Source: a virus. From it: a DNA stretch of 23,824 nucleotides. The notes beneath the pieces are model-generated. The model had not been told where the DNA came from. It worked only from the letters and a program-made list of their open reading frames with translations, and did no database searches. This document shows, one piece after another, positions 15,370-21,715 of the stretch; the first letter of the stretch is position 1, and every line of letters starts with the position of its first letter. Location: the IMG/VR virus record IMGVR_UViG_3300035661_002495, positions 1 through 23,824 of that record; one strand, given 5' to 3'. The translations under genes were made by a program, and so were the position numbers.

Positions 15370-18134
15370 GTCGCTAATAACCCGCCGGAGCGCTTCTCTG
15401 TCACGATAACTTCACGTACCTTGGCGGCGATCAAGGTGCCGAGTTGCGTCATCTGCTGCGCATTGCCGGTCGACGAGGTGGTGCTGTCGCCGGTTTGCGC
15501 ATTCACGGTGATATTGACTGAAATGTCCCCGCTGCTGGCAGGTGGATTTCCGGCCAGGCCGCGAATCACGTCTGCCTGCTGCGCCGGCAGCACCATTTCG
15601 TTTTCATGCAACTGCGTCAGCGGATTCACGCCGGACGGTACGTCATAGCCGCTGGCAGCCGACATCACATCCATGCTGGCGCCGGCATCGCCACCGGCCC
15701 ATAAACCTGACGAACCGGTGCCGGAGCCGGTGCTGCCGCCCGATCCGAAGCTGAAGCCGGACGAGAAGCCGCCCACCGCCATGTCAACAATTCCGGCGAT
15801 CGCTTTTTTAATCAGGATGCGCTCTATATCGGCGAGGATGGAAGTCGCCAGACTCTTGAACGACAGCTTCCCGGTCTGCACAAAATTGACAAAGGCATCT
15901 TCGGCGCCTTTGAAGGCATTGTCCATTGCGTTGCCGATTTGCGTGCCGACATCATTGGCAGCCTCTCCATACTTGCGGATGGATTCGCGGGCGTTGAACC
16001 ACGGATCCTTCTGTTTGTCATTTTGCTGCTGGATCAGGTCGATCGCCTTCTGGGTTTGTGCGGAGCCGGCAGCGAGTGCGCCGGAGACGTCTGCATTGGG
16101 ATCCTTCAACCTCAGTTGGCGGATCCGCTCCTGCACTTCCAGATCGACTTTGTGCGCGGCGGTCAGCTTGGCAACTTCAAGGGTGCTTTTGCCCATCAGA
16201 TCGATCGAAAATTGCTGCTGGGCGTTCGACAATTCCTGGTTACGGATCCATTCGATCGTGGCGCGGTTGAAGTCGGAGTAGATCTTGAGCTGCTCGGAAC
16301 CGGCCTTGATCATAGCCGAGCTGGCCTCGGCTTCCGCTGCGGCGCGCTTCGCGGCAATCTCGATCAGCTTGACGTCGGCAGCGGCAATTTTTACCTTGTC
16401 GGTGTCGGTGCTGAGTGCTGCCTTGTACTTGACCACCGCAGCCGCTTCCTTGTCGTAAGCGGCCAGAGTCTCTGCATAGTTGTCGGCGATGAGTTTGCGT
16501 CTCTCGTCGTAATAGGTGCGGGCATTGATGTATTCGCTGTCATACGACTGTTTCAGGAAAGCCGTGCGCGTGTCCATGCTCTTTTTCTCGGCGGCGATCA
16601 GGGCGTCTTCTGATTTCAGGTAGCCTTCGAGGATTGTCTTTGCCGGATCATCTGCCGGGCCGTCCGGTTTTTCCTTTGGCTTCGGCACCCATGTCTTGCC
16701 TTTGGCGTTTGCCATGCCGGACGCGTTACGATCATCCAGCGCCCATGCCTGTTTCATCGCGTCCGCGTTATGCCGCGCTTGCGCGACGATGTTGTCGCCG
16801 ATCTCGCCCAGCCGGCCTTTTGCATCGGTCCAGCCGGCAATCAGTGCATTCTTTGCGCCGGTAAAGTCACCCTGGAGCACCTTGACTCCGGCAGTCGCGA
16901 CGCCGCCCAGGCTGGAGCCAATGGCGGCGATGCTGCCGACGATCGATTCCGCCACGATGTAGACCACGGTCTTGAGGCCGTAGAAAAGTGACGTGATGGT
17001 CGCGAGGCTGTAGCGGAAGGTATTGACCGCAAACGGAAAGCCGTCGCGGAAAAATTCCGCAAAGTCGGTCAGGACCGGCATGATACTGTCGGCCCACGCG
17101 CGCTTGAATCCATCCGATGTCAGTTCGGTTTCGCGATTGAAGTCGCGCATCGCATCTTCATACCGTTTGACCTCCGCCTGCGAATCGGCGCCGATGCCGA
17201 GGTTATAGTCGTTCAGGCGACTGGAGGCGGCTGCCATCGCTTCTTTGGTAACCGTTGCAGCCGCAGCGACCTGTGCTGCTGTCCCGAGTCCCAGCGATGA
17301 CGCTGCCTGATTGCGGTCCCAGCCCACCGTGTATTCATTCAGAACCGCGTTCGCATTCTGGATCGTATCCGTCAATGGCAGCAGGTTGCCGTTCGCGTCC
17401 TTGTATTTGACCCCGAGGCGATCAAGTTCGTCGGTGTTGGTGCGGATCGCGCTGGCTGCGTTGCTGAACACCGACGTGTAATCCGATTTGTTCACGCCGA
17501 GCGCAGCGATCGCCGCGTTGGTTGCCGACGCCTCCTGGGCTGTCAGATTCAGAGAATGCTGGATTTCCTTGATCTGGTTGTTGGTCGCGACAAGCGCGTC
17601 GATGCTGGGACTCTTGTAGCTTTCGCCAGTGAACAGGCCTTCGATGAAACCTATTGCTTCCTTTATCACTTTGTAGGTGACGTAGATTGCAGACAGCGCA
17701 GCGGCGCTGACGCCTGCGATCAGCGCAATGCCGGTGATGACCAGCTTGGTCTCAACGTAGGATTTGAACGCCCCGATGGCGTTGTCGGCAGTAGTTGCTC
17801 CGGCTCCTACGCCGGCCCCGAACGCCGCAGCGAATTTCTCGGAGGTTGATTTGAAATCGACGTTGTCGGCGGCGTTTTGCAGGTCGTCGAGCGCGGCGGT
17901 TGACTTTTCGGTACTGGAAGCAATCGCATCGTTGGCCGCTTCCATATTGGTGCTCATGGCTTTGGCCGCACGTTCCAGTTCAGTGGCGGCTTGCATCAGG
18001 CTGCTCTGGAATTGCTCGACCGATGCCGTCGAGTCGCCCATGCCCGACTGAGCCGCACGCGAAGCAGCGTCCATGTTGCTCACGAATCGGGATACGTCCG
18101 CGTTGACCGTGATGGAGAGATTGCCAAGAGCCAT
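15366..18134 (-). CDS. H: Tail tape measure protein (lambda H type), 922 aa
   Basis: Sets tail length and is ejected into the host envelope on infection. The chosen start MALGNLSITVNADVSRFVSNMDAASRAAQ matches the usual N-terminus of this family. It has no good ribosome site, and the open frame extends 30 codons further into the HigB promoter region without support. Residues about 131-160 (VITGIALIAGVSAAALSAIY) and about 390-420 (VVYIVAESIVGSIAAIGSS) are hydrophobic, as expected for membrane insertion. Long Ala/Lys/Glu-rich helical parts fill the middle. The end FVNFVQTGKLSFKSLATSILADIERILIKKAIAGI is the lambda TMP C-terminal domain. Lambda H is 853 aa, so the tail should be a little longer than lambda's. 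Next upstream on this strand is the opposite-strand HigBA cassette. Confidence 0.94.
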   Translation of the reverse strand: MALGNLSITVNADVSRFVSNMDAASRAAQSGMGDSTASVEQFQSSLMQAATELERAAKAMSTNMEAANDAIASSTEKSTAALDDLQNAADNVDFKSTSEKFAAAFGAGVGAGATTADNAIGAFKSYVETKLVITGIALIAGVSAAALSAIYVTYKVIKEAIGFIEGLFTGESYKSPSIDALVATNNQIKEIQHSLNLTAQEASATNAAIAALGVNKSDYTSVFSNAASAIRTNTDELDRLGVKYKDANGNLLPLTDTIQNANAVLNEYTVGWDRNQAASSLGLGTAAQVAAAATVTKEAMAAASSRLNDYNLGIGADSQAEVKRYEDAMRDFNRETELTSDGFKRAWADSIMPVLTDFAEFFRDGFPFAVNTFRYSLATITSLFYGLKTVVYIVAESIVGSIAAIGSSLGGVATAGVKVLQGDFTGAKNALIAGWTDAKGRLGEIGDNIVAQARHNADAMKQAWALDDRNASGMANAKGKTWVPKPKEKPDGPADDPAKTILEGYLKSEDALIAAEKKSMDTRTAFLKQSYDSEYINARTYYDERRKLIADNYAETLAAYDKEAAAVVKYKAALSTDTDKVKIAAADVKLIEIAAKRAAAEAEASSAMIKAGSEQLKIYSDFNRATIEWIRNQELSNAQQQFSIDLMGKSTLEVAKLTAAHKVDLEVQERIRQLRLKDPNADVSGALAAGSAQTQKAIDLIQQQNDKQKDPWFNARESIRKYGEAANDVGTQIGNAMDNAFKGAEDAFVNFVQTGKLSFKSLATSILADIERILIKKAIAGIVDMAVGGFSSGFSFGSGGSTGSGTGSSGLWAGGDAGASMDVMSAASGYDVPSGVNPLTQLHENEMVLPAQQADVIRGLAGNPPASSGDISVNITVNAQTGDSTTSSTGNAQQMTQLGTLIAAKVREVIVTEKRSGGLLAT

Positions 18135-18172
18135 GTTTTTTAGCAAAGACGCGTGAAATGGGTTGAATGGGC

Positions 18173-18209
18173 TATAATGTTTGCTGCTTACCGATAAACG
18201 ATATATAAT
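18173..18209 (+). promoter_or_regulatory. Promoter region of higBA with two TATAAT boxes
   Basis: TTGCTG (18181-18186), a 17-base spacer and TATAAT (18204-18209) form a near-consensus sigma-70 promoter. Its expected start lies almost on the higB ATG at 18216, so the transcript may be leaderless; no ribosome site is visible. A second perfect TATAAT at 18173-18178 has no good -35 box and would give a leader of about 30 nt. The short inverted repeat ATATA...TATAT (18201-18217) around the proximal -10 box could be the HigA operator. Confidence 0.7.
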
Positions 18210-18215
18210 CTGTAT

Positions 18216-18494
18216 ATGATTCAATCATTCGCCTGCGCCGATACGCAAAGGCTTTACGAAGGCAAGAAAGTTGCTCGTTTCGCCAACATCGCCTCAGTTG
18301 CAGAACGGAAATTGCAACAACTTGACAGTGCTGCGACGGTGGATTTTCTGCGATCGCCGCCGGGTAACAGGCTGGAGCAATTGAGCGGCGACCGGGCCGG
18401 ACAGCACAGTATTCGTATTAACGCGCAATGGCGACTTTGCTTTGTCTGGTCCGAGAAGGGGCCGGAGCAAGCCGAAATTGTCGATTATCACTAG
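18216..18494 (+). CDS. higB: HigB-like toxin (RelE-fold mRNA interferase), 92 aa
   Basis: HigB/GraT-type toxin that cleaves mRNA on the ribosome. The family pattern is complete: an N-terminal MIQSFACADTQRLYEGKK, RKLQQLDSAATVDFLRSPPGNRLEQL (residues about 31-56), GQHSIRINAQWRLCFVW (62-78) and AEIVDYH at the end. The basic and aromatic catalytic surface (R68, R73, Y91, H92) is present. It precedes its antitoxin, the normal order in higBA. It lies on the strand opposite to the tail operon, between the tape measure and GT genes, so it looks like a moron that serves lysogen maintenance or stress response. Confidence 0.93.
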   Translation: MIQSFACADTQRLYEGKKVARFANIASVAERKLQQLDSAATVDFLRSPPGNRLEQLSGDRAGQHSIRINAQWRLCFVWSEKGPEQAEIVDYH

Positions 18495-18503
18495 GAGCAC
18501 AAC

Positions 18504-18815
18504 ATGACCAAATTCAAGAACGGCATGCGCCCGATACACCCGGGCGAAATCCTGCGCGAGGATTATCTGAAGCCGCTTGACATGAGCGCGCATGCGCTGT
18601 CCAAGGCGCTGCATGTACCGCCGGCCCGTGTCAACGATATCGTTTTGGAGCGGCGTGGCATCTCGCCGGATACTGCCCTGCGGCTGGCCAGGTATTTCGG
18701 CGGCGATGCGCAGTCATGGCTTAATCTTCAACAGGCTTACGATCTGAAATTGGCCGAGAAAGAGGTGCTGCCGAAAATCGTCAAGGAAATTCAACCGATG
18801 GCGCTTGCGGCTTAA
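18504..18815 (+). CDS. higA: HigA-like antitoxin, 103 aa
   Basis: XRE-type helix-turn-helix antitoxin of the HigA/VapI family. It begins with the family signature MRPIHPGEILREDYLKPL and has the DNA-binding helices at about residues 27-74 (SAHALSKALHVPPARVNDIVLERRGIS...LARYFGGDAQSWL). It neutralises HigB and represses the operon. The start has GGAG 7 nt upstream and lies 9 nt after the higB stop. It seems complete. Confidence 0.94.
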   Translation: MTKFKNGMRPIHPGEILREDYLKPLDMSAHALSKALHVPPARVNDIVLERRGISPDTALRLARYFGGDAQSWLNLQQAYDLKLAEKEVLPKIVKEIQPMALAA

Positions 18816-18820
18816 ACAAT

Positions 18821-19222
18821 ATGTCCGAACAACTTGCATACACGTTGGCCGCAGCTTGTTTTGGTTTCATATCGGCGATTTATTTGTGTATCGGCACAGC
18901 ACTTCTTAGTCAACGGAAAATGGTCTTGTTGTGTGGGACCTATTGGGGATTCAACGAAGAGCAGGCGCGCGCAATCGTTTCTCAATCAACGCAATATGCA
19001 ATTGGCGGGCTATTACTAGTCGTATCGTTTTTTCTTCAAGTTGTGGCAACCCTTGCATCGGCAACCAATCGGATCACGCTTTATACAGTTTTTACCCAAC
19101 CATTGATTTTTGTTGCATTTATTCTTGTCGTGCTCGGAATTTTGTCTTTTGCGACCTATCGGATAGCCATTTCATTCCGGTTGCCGCAGGCAATCGCGGC
19201 TCTAAGACCTCCAGTTGCATAA
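18821..19222 (+). CDS. Three-helix membrane protein of unknown function, 133 aa
   Basis: Starts MSEQLAYTLAAACFGFISA 5 nt after the higA stop, so it is probably in the higBA transcript. Hydrophobic helices are clear at residues about 5-29, 56-82 and 90-113. A soluble loop (QRKMVLLCGTYWGFNEEQARAIVSQ) lies between the first two. Base composition is more AT-rich than in the flanking tail genes, which suggests separate acquisition. No family recognised. Small membrane proteins in phage morons often block superinfection or change the envelope; that is only a possibility here. It ends 12 nt before the convergent GT stop. Confidence 0.7.
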   Translation: MSEQLAYTLAAACFGFISAIYLCIGTALLSQRKMVLLCGTYWGFNEEQARAIVSQSTQYAIGGLLLVVSFFLQVVATLASATNRITLYTVFTQPLIFVAFILVVLGILSFATYRIAISFRLPQAIAALRPPVA

Positions 19223-19234
19223 TTGCATACGGCT

Positions 19235-19941
19235 TCAATGTTTTCCGGTATCCAATTGTTGTCGCAGTGCCTCGAATCCCATCAGCAGCTTGTGTTGCGC
19301 CGCCGTCAGGCCATTGACGCGGACTGGTTCATCCGGGATGGTATGTGGTTTCTGTTGCGGGGTGCTGAATATCAGGAATTCGCTCAATTGGTACGGATCA
19401 GGACGTTTCTTGCTGTCGCGATTCACATTGGCGATGATCGACGCCAGATGGGCCTGCATGGCATCCTGCACCGACAATCCCCACGGCTCAACGGCATAGA
19501 ATTCCTGCAATTCCAGGTAATCGGCGTAAGGCATGGCATCTATTTCGCCCGGCAACTTGCCAAGAGTGATCGCCAGTCTGCATCTGAAACGGCGATCCGG
19601 GCTGTCTCTTAGTTTTTTGTGTCGGCAACCTTCTTGAAGCCGTTAACTTCAAGCGCCTTGCCAACCAGCACATCCATGACGGCGTTGCTGGCCGACTTCA
19701 AAGCCGGCATGTCTGCATCCATAAAAACACGATTGCCGTCGCTGTCCACCACCGACAGTATGACCATGTTCAGACCGAACTGGTCGGTTTTATCATCACT
19801 TTTGAGAGCGGAGCGGAGCCCCTCAACCTCCGCCACGCTCAACTGCATGATGCCGATTTCGCCGAATCCATCGACGGCAAATAAGATGGTTTTAGGTTTC
19901 AACGCAAGCAGCAGCGCTGCCTTATCAAATTGTAGTGTCAT
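19235..19941 (-). CDS. GT: Tail assembly chaperone GT, made by -1 ribosomal frameshift (235 aa)
   Basis: In lambda-like phages gpGT binds the tape measure and tube proteins during tail assembly. The T part is in the -1 frame relative to G and has no start of its own with a good ribosome site. Reading through the slippery site at 19612-19618 joins G to SPDRRFRCRLAITLGKLPGEIDAMPYADYLELQEFYAVEPWG, which is the usual T sequence (RxAxxLGxTVxEL..MxxxEL.EW.AYY.LEPWG). The T part continues VNRDSKKRPDPYQLSEFLIF and ends at 19235. The fusion is 110 + 125 residues. T stops 12 nt from the convergent membrane-protein gene. Confidence 0.88.
19568..19618 (-). promoter_or_regulatory. Programmed -1 frameshift signal: A-AAA-AAC plus stem-loops
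   Basis: The minus strand at 19618-19612 reads AAAAAAC, in the G frame as ACA-AAA-AAC, a canonical X-XXY-YYZ heptamer. The G stop TAA follows at once. Downstream, GATCGCC (19597-19591) and GGCGATC (19574-19568) form a perfect 7-bp stem 14 nt after the heptamer. A possible outer stem pairs GCCCGG (19602-19597) with CCGGGC (19552-19547), 9 nt after the heptamer. Confidence 0.88.
19609..19941 (-). CDS. G: Tail assembly protein G, 110 aa (unshifted product)
   Basis: Lambda gpG-type tail assembly chaperone, made when the ribosome does not shift. It begins MTLQFDKAALLLALKPKTILFAVDGFGEIGI and has the helical and beta pattern of the family, with ADMPALKSASNAVMDVLVGKALEVNGF before the slippery end ADTKN. 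It lies 12 nt after the tube gene. A lambda-like ratio of G to GT is expected, since an excess of G is needed. Confidence 0.85.
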   Translation of the reverse strand: MTLQFDKAALLLALKPKTILFAVDGFGEIGIMQLSVAEVEGLRSALKSDDKTDQFGLNMVILSVVDSDGNRVFMDADMPALKSASNAVMDVLVGKALEVNGFKKVADTKN

Positions 19942-19953
19942 GTTTTTTTCTGA

Positions 19954-20373
19954 TTAGCTGGTAATGGTAACGCCGGTGATCTTCAGGCTGATGGAGAGAT
20001 CGAGTTTGCCATCGACCTTGGCGGTCGGACCGTCGTATTTGGTGACATAGGCGTTGAAGCTGATCGTGATTGGTGTCGCCGATCCACCTAAAATCAACTG
20101 GTAGGGAGATGTCTGGCCTGCCAGCACGTCGGCATAGAGCGCCTTTTGCACTGCGCCGCCGGTGTAATTGCAGGTCAGCGTAATGGTGCCGGGGTCGAGC
20201 AGACCCGGCACCGATTCCTTGCCCAGTGACAGCAGATGTGTGACGTCGACCACGGCGACACTGACGCCGCCGAGTTGAATATCGGTGCATTCTTCAATGT
20301 CGGCGAAGACGACCGGGTTGGCGCCGGTACCGTGTTGCAACCTCGTACCCTGGCTGCGAATGGCGTTGGTCAT
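19954..20373 (-). CDS. V: Major tail tube protein (lambda V-like), 139 aa
   Basis: Forms the stacked rings of the tail tube. The start MTNAIRSQGTRLQHGTGANPVVFADIEECTDIQLGG and the following VVDVTHLLSLGKESVPGLLDPGTITLTCNYTGG are typical of short siphovirus tube proteins. The end ...TAKVDGKLDLSISLKITGVTITS is the common closing beta strand. It lacks the C-terminal Ig-like domain that lambda V (246 aa) carries. Ribosome site AGGAG, 6 nt before ATG; an overlapping out-of-frame ATG lies 4 nt upstream. It is the first intact gene of the late tail module here. Confidence 0.85.
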   Translation of the reverse strand: MTNAIRSQGTRLQHGTGANPVVFADIEECTDIQLGGVSVAVVDVTHLLSLGKESVPGLLDPGTITLTCNYTGGAVQKALYADVLAGQTSPYQLILGGSATPITISFNAYVTKYDGPTAKVDGKLDLSISLKITGVTITS

Positions 20374-20390
20374 GCATGGCTCCTAAAATG

Positions 20391-20411
20391 AAAAAGCCGC
20401 CCGGAGGCGGC
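20391..20411 (-). terminator. Terminator-like hairpin upstream of the tube gene
   Basis: On the minus strand GCCGCC, loop TCCG, GGCGGC form a 6-bp GC stem followed by TTTTT. It is 17 nt upstream of the tube gene start. It is the same design as the hairpin at 8469-8491, differing mainly in one base pair. Confidence 0.7.
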
Positions 20412-20432
20412 CATCTGTGAAAGAAAGAATTG

Positions 20433-20560
20433 CTAGTCGTAAAACCAGAGTGAAAAATCGATACGCTCGCGAAACAGCTTGGTGTCCGGTTCGAACGTCG
20501 CGCCTTCCCCGATATGAACCGCGCCAAGAACCGGATTCGCCAGCATCGCCTGTTGCGCGA
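20433..20560 (-). pseudogene. C-terminal fragment of a tail gene (possible tail terminator)
   Basis: The last 40 or so residues before the stop at 20433 (AMLANPVLGAVHIGEGATFEPDTKLFRERIDFSLWFYD) read like the end of a small siphovirus tail protein, and the place just before the tube gene is where tail terminator or completion genes normally lie. Upstream of about 20560 this frame is only an out-of-frame reading of the primase-like fragment, so the N-terminal part is gone. The family is inferred from position and a general pattern; it could be another head-tail joining protein. Confidence 0.45.
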
Positions 20561-20796
20561 TCGGTCCATAACCCAGCCTTTTCGCTATCGAGGACGATCT
20601 CCAAGCTGTCGCCCGGGCTGCCCAATACGTCACCGATATGAAACTTGCCGCGCCGAACTTTGCCAGCCGGAAAAATGCTGAGCAATGCCGATTCAAGCCG
20701 CGTCAGCAAGGCCGCCCGGATTTCTTTTCGCTGATGATCGCCATTACCTGTGCGCGGCGTGGCGGGCAAATCTCCGTCATCATTGAAGTCGATCAT
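20535..20796 (-). pseudogene. N-terminal fragment of a phage/plasmid primase-like protein
   Basis: Starts MIDFNDDGDLPATPRTGNGD with a perfect AAGGAGG ribosome site and an ATGA overlap with the upstream gene. Residues about 40-86 (LLSIFPAGKVRRGKFHIGDVLGSPGDSLEIVLDSEKAGLWTDRATGDAGE) match the N-terminal segment I associate with primase-helicase proteins of phages and genomic islands (GxFxVGDxxGxPGDSLxVxLxGxxAGxWxDxATGxGGD). After about position 20535 the reading changes to Arg/Ser-rich nonsense until a stop at 20383, and the primase core is absent. The fragment looks like the survivor of a deletion that joined two modules. Confidence 0.6.
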
Positions 20797-21029
20797 TCGG
20801 CCTCCTTGATGGCAGGCTGGGCACTCTCGCTTTGTGCCCACGCTGTGAGTTCGGACATGCGAAACCGCACCAGTCCACCAAGTAGGTAGTGGGGAATCCG
20901 TTTGGCTGAGCGCATGCTGCGATCGCTGAACCAGTAGTACGGCAGGCGAAGCGCATAGGAGGCTTGGCGGGCGTCGACCATGCCTTCGCTGGTCATCGGC
21001 ACTGGGAGATGCACATTCTCTTCATTCAT
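20793..21029 (-). CDS. Small AlpA/excisionase-like DNA-binding protein, 78 aa
   Basis: Starts MNEENVHLPVPMTSEGMVDARQASYALRLPYYWFSD at an ATGA overlap with the preceding gene and overlaps the primase fragment as ATGA. The segment MVDARQASYALRLPYYWFSDRSMRSAKRIPHYLLGGLVRFRMSELTAWAQ has the winged helix-turn-helix layout of excisionase/AlpA proteins: recognition helix, then R-x-P-(H/F)-Y-x-x-G-x-L-V-R-F and a final helix. Likely controls transcription or excision of the element. Family assignment rests on this pattern. Confidence 0.65.
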   Translation of the reverse strand: MNEENVHLPVPMTSEGMVDARQASYALRLPYYWFSDRSMRSAKRIPHYLLGGLVRFRMSELTAWAQSESAQPAIKEAE

Positions 21030-21244
21030 GGTTTTGTCCTCCAGCAACGATCTGCCCACGCGCAGAACTTGCATTCGAAATGGGTGGAATCGGTGAACGA
21101 GCGCGGCAGCAGATCTCCTGCTTCACTGGCGGTGATAACGCGCGCAGCACGGTCCGACATGCGCTGCGCCAGGGCTGCATCGAACGGAATCAGTTCGGCG
21201 TAGATCTCCATCGTGTCGGCGGGGAATATGGTCAGGTCAGTCAT
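21026..21244 (-). CDS. 72-aa Cys-rich protein resembling a RecB/Cas4-like nuclease C-terminus
   Basis: The ATG at 21244 has AAGGA 7 nt upstream; ATG 21250 and GTG 21259 are alternatives, the last overlapping the previous stop. The segment IYAELIPFDAALAQRMSDRAARVITA followed by HFECKFCAWADRCWRTKP is like the end of PD-(D/E)XK phage exonucleases, where CxxC...C helps hold a metal or Fe-S centre. The catalytic core is absent, because families of this kind are near 250-300 aa. Either it is a remnant or a small protein evolved from one. Translation is coupled to the next gene by ATGA, so it is probably expressed. Confidence 0.6.
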   Translation of the reverse strand: MTDLTIFPADTMEIYAELIPFDAALAQRMSDRAARVITASEAGDLLPRSFTDSTHFECKFCAWADRCWRTKP

Positions 21245-21255
21245 GGCCATTTCCT

Positions 21256-21519
21256 TCACAGATACGCACGAGCGGAAGTCGAGTGGCGTGAAACGCGCCG
21301 CTCAAACGATTCGACTTCGGAGATCAGGTAGGTGACTCGGGCGCCCAGCTTGCAGAAGACTGGACCCAAGGACTCTTGCCGCCAGCGGCGCAAGGTTTTG
21401 ACAGAGAGCCCCCAGCGGGTAGCGAGCTCGTTTTCGTCGAGGGCGATGCGCGTGACACCGCCCGGCAGGTTGTGGCTGGAAAAACGACCGGATTGAACAG
21501 ATGGGGCTTGTGTTCCCAT
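21256..21519 (-). CDS. Helix-turn-helix DNA-binding protein, 87 aa
   Basis: First gene of the four-gene minus-strand operon. Residues about 26-75 (ALDENELATRWGLSVKTLRRWRQESLGPVFCKLGARVTYLISEVESFERR) form an excisionase-type winged helix-turn-helix: ELAxRWxxSxxTLxRWR...GPxFxKLGxRVxY. This is typical of small regulators in genomic islands and phages. The N-terminal 25 residues are unordered. It stops 3 nt from the GTG of the next frame. No strong ribosome site or promoter was found upstream in 21520-21560. Confidence 0.75.
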   Translation of the reverse strand: MGTQAPSVQSGRFSSHNLPGGVTRIALDENELATRWGLSVKTLRRWRQESLGPVFCKLGARVTYLISEVESFERRVSRHSTSARAYL

Positions 21520-21640
21520 TAAATAGATTTAGCCTTTTGGCTTGTGCGAGTGAAATTTCGGCTTTGGTGTGTGGCTTGCGGGGAGCTCGGCAATCCGTCG
21601 CTGCGCTAAGTTGTTGATTTGTATGTATCCGTCCGTGTCG

Positions 21641-21677
21641 TTTCGGTTATTGCGATTTCGGTTATTTCGTTTATAAT
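21641..21677 (+). promoter_or_regulatory. Promoter and direct-repeat operator of the HTH-PIN operon
   Basis: TATAAT at 21672-21677 with TTGCGA at 21650-21655 and a 16-base spacer forms a likely sigma-70 promoter. Two identical 11-bp repeats TTTCGGTTATT (21641-21651 and 21656-21666) overlap the -35 box and the spacer and lie 15 bp apart, centre to centre. They are a probable operator for the first gene product. The rest of 21520-21640 holds nothing I can assign. Confidence 0.7.
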
Positions 21678-21715
21678 GGACTCATTCTGAACTTCATCCC
21701 CATAAGGAGACCGCT

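Noticed and set aside
18135-18215. Dedicated minus-strand promoter for the tape measure gene
   Set aside because: The AT-rich stretch has -10-like hexamers but no -35 at proper spacing that I could support.
21520-21715. Phage attachment site or tRNA near the right phage border
   Set aside because: No tRNA cloverleaf or repeat shared with another border in the window was found.
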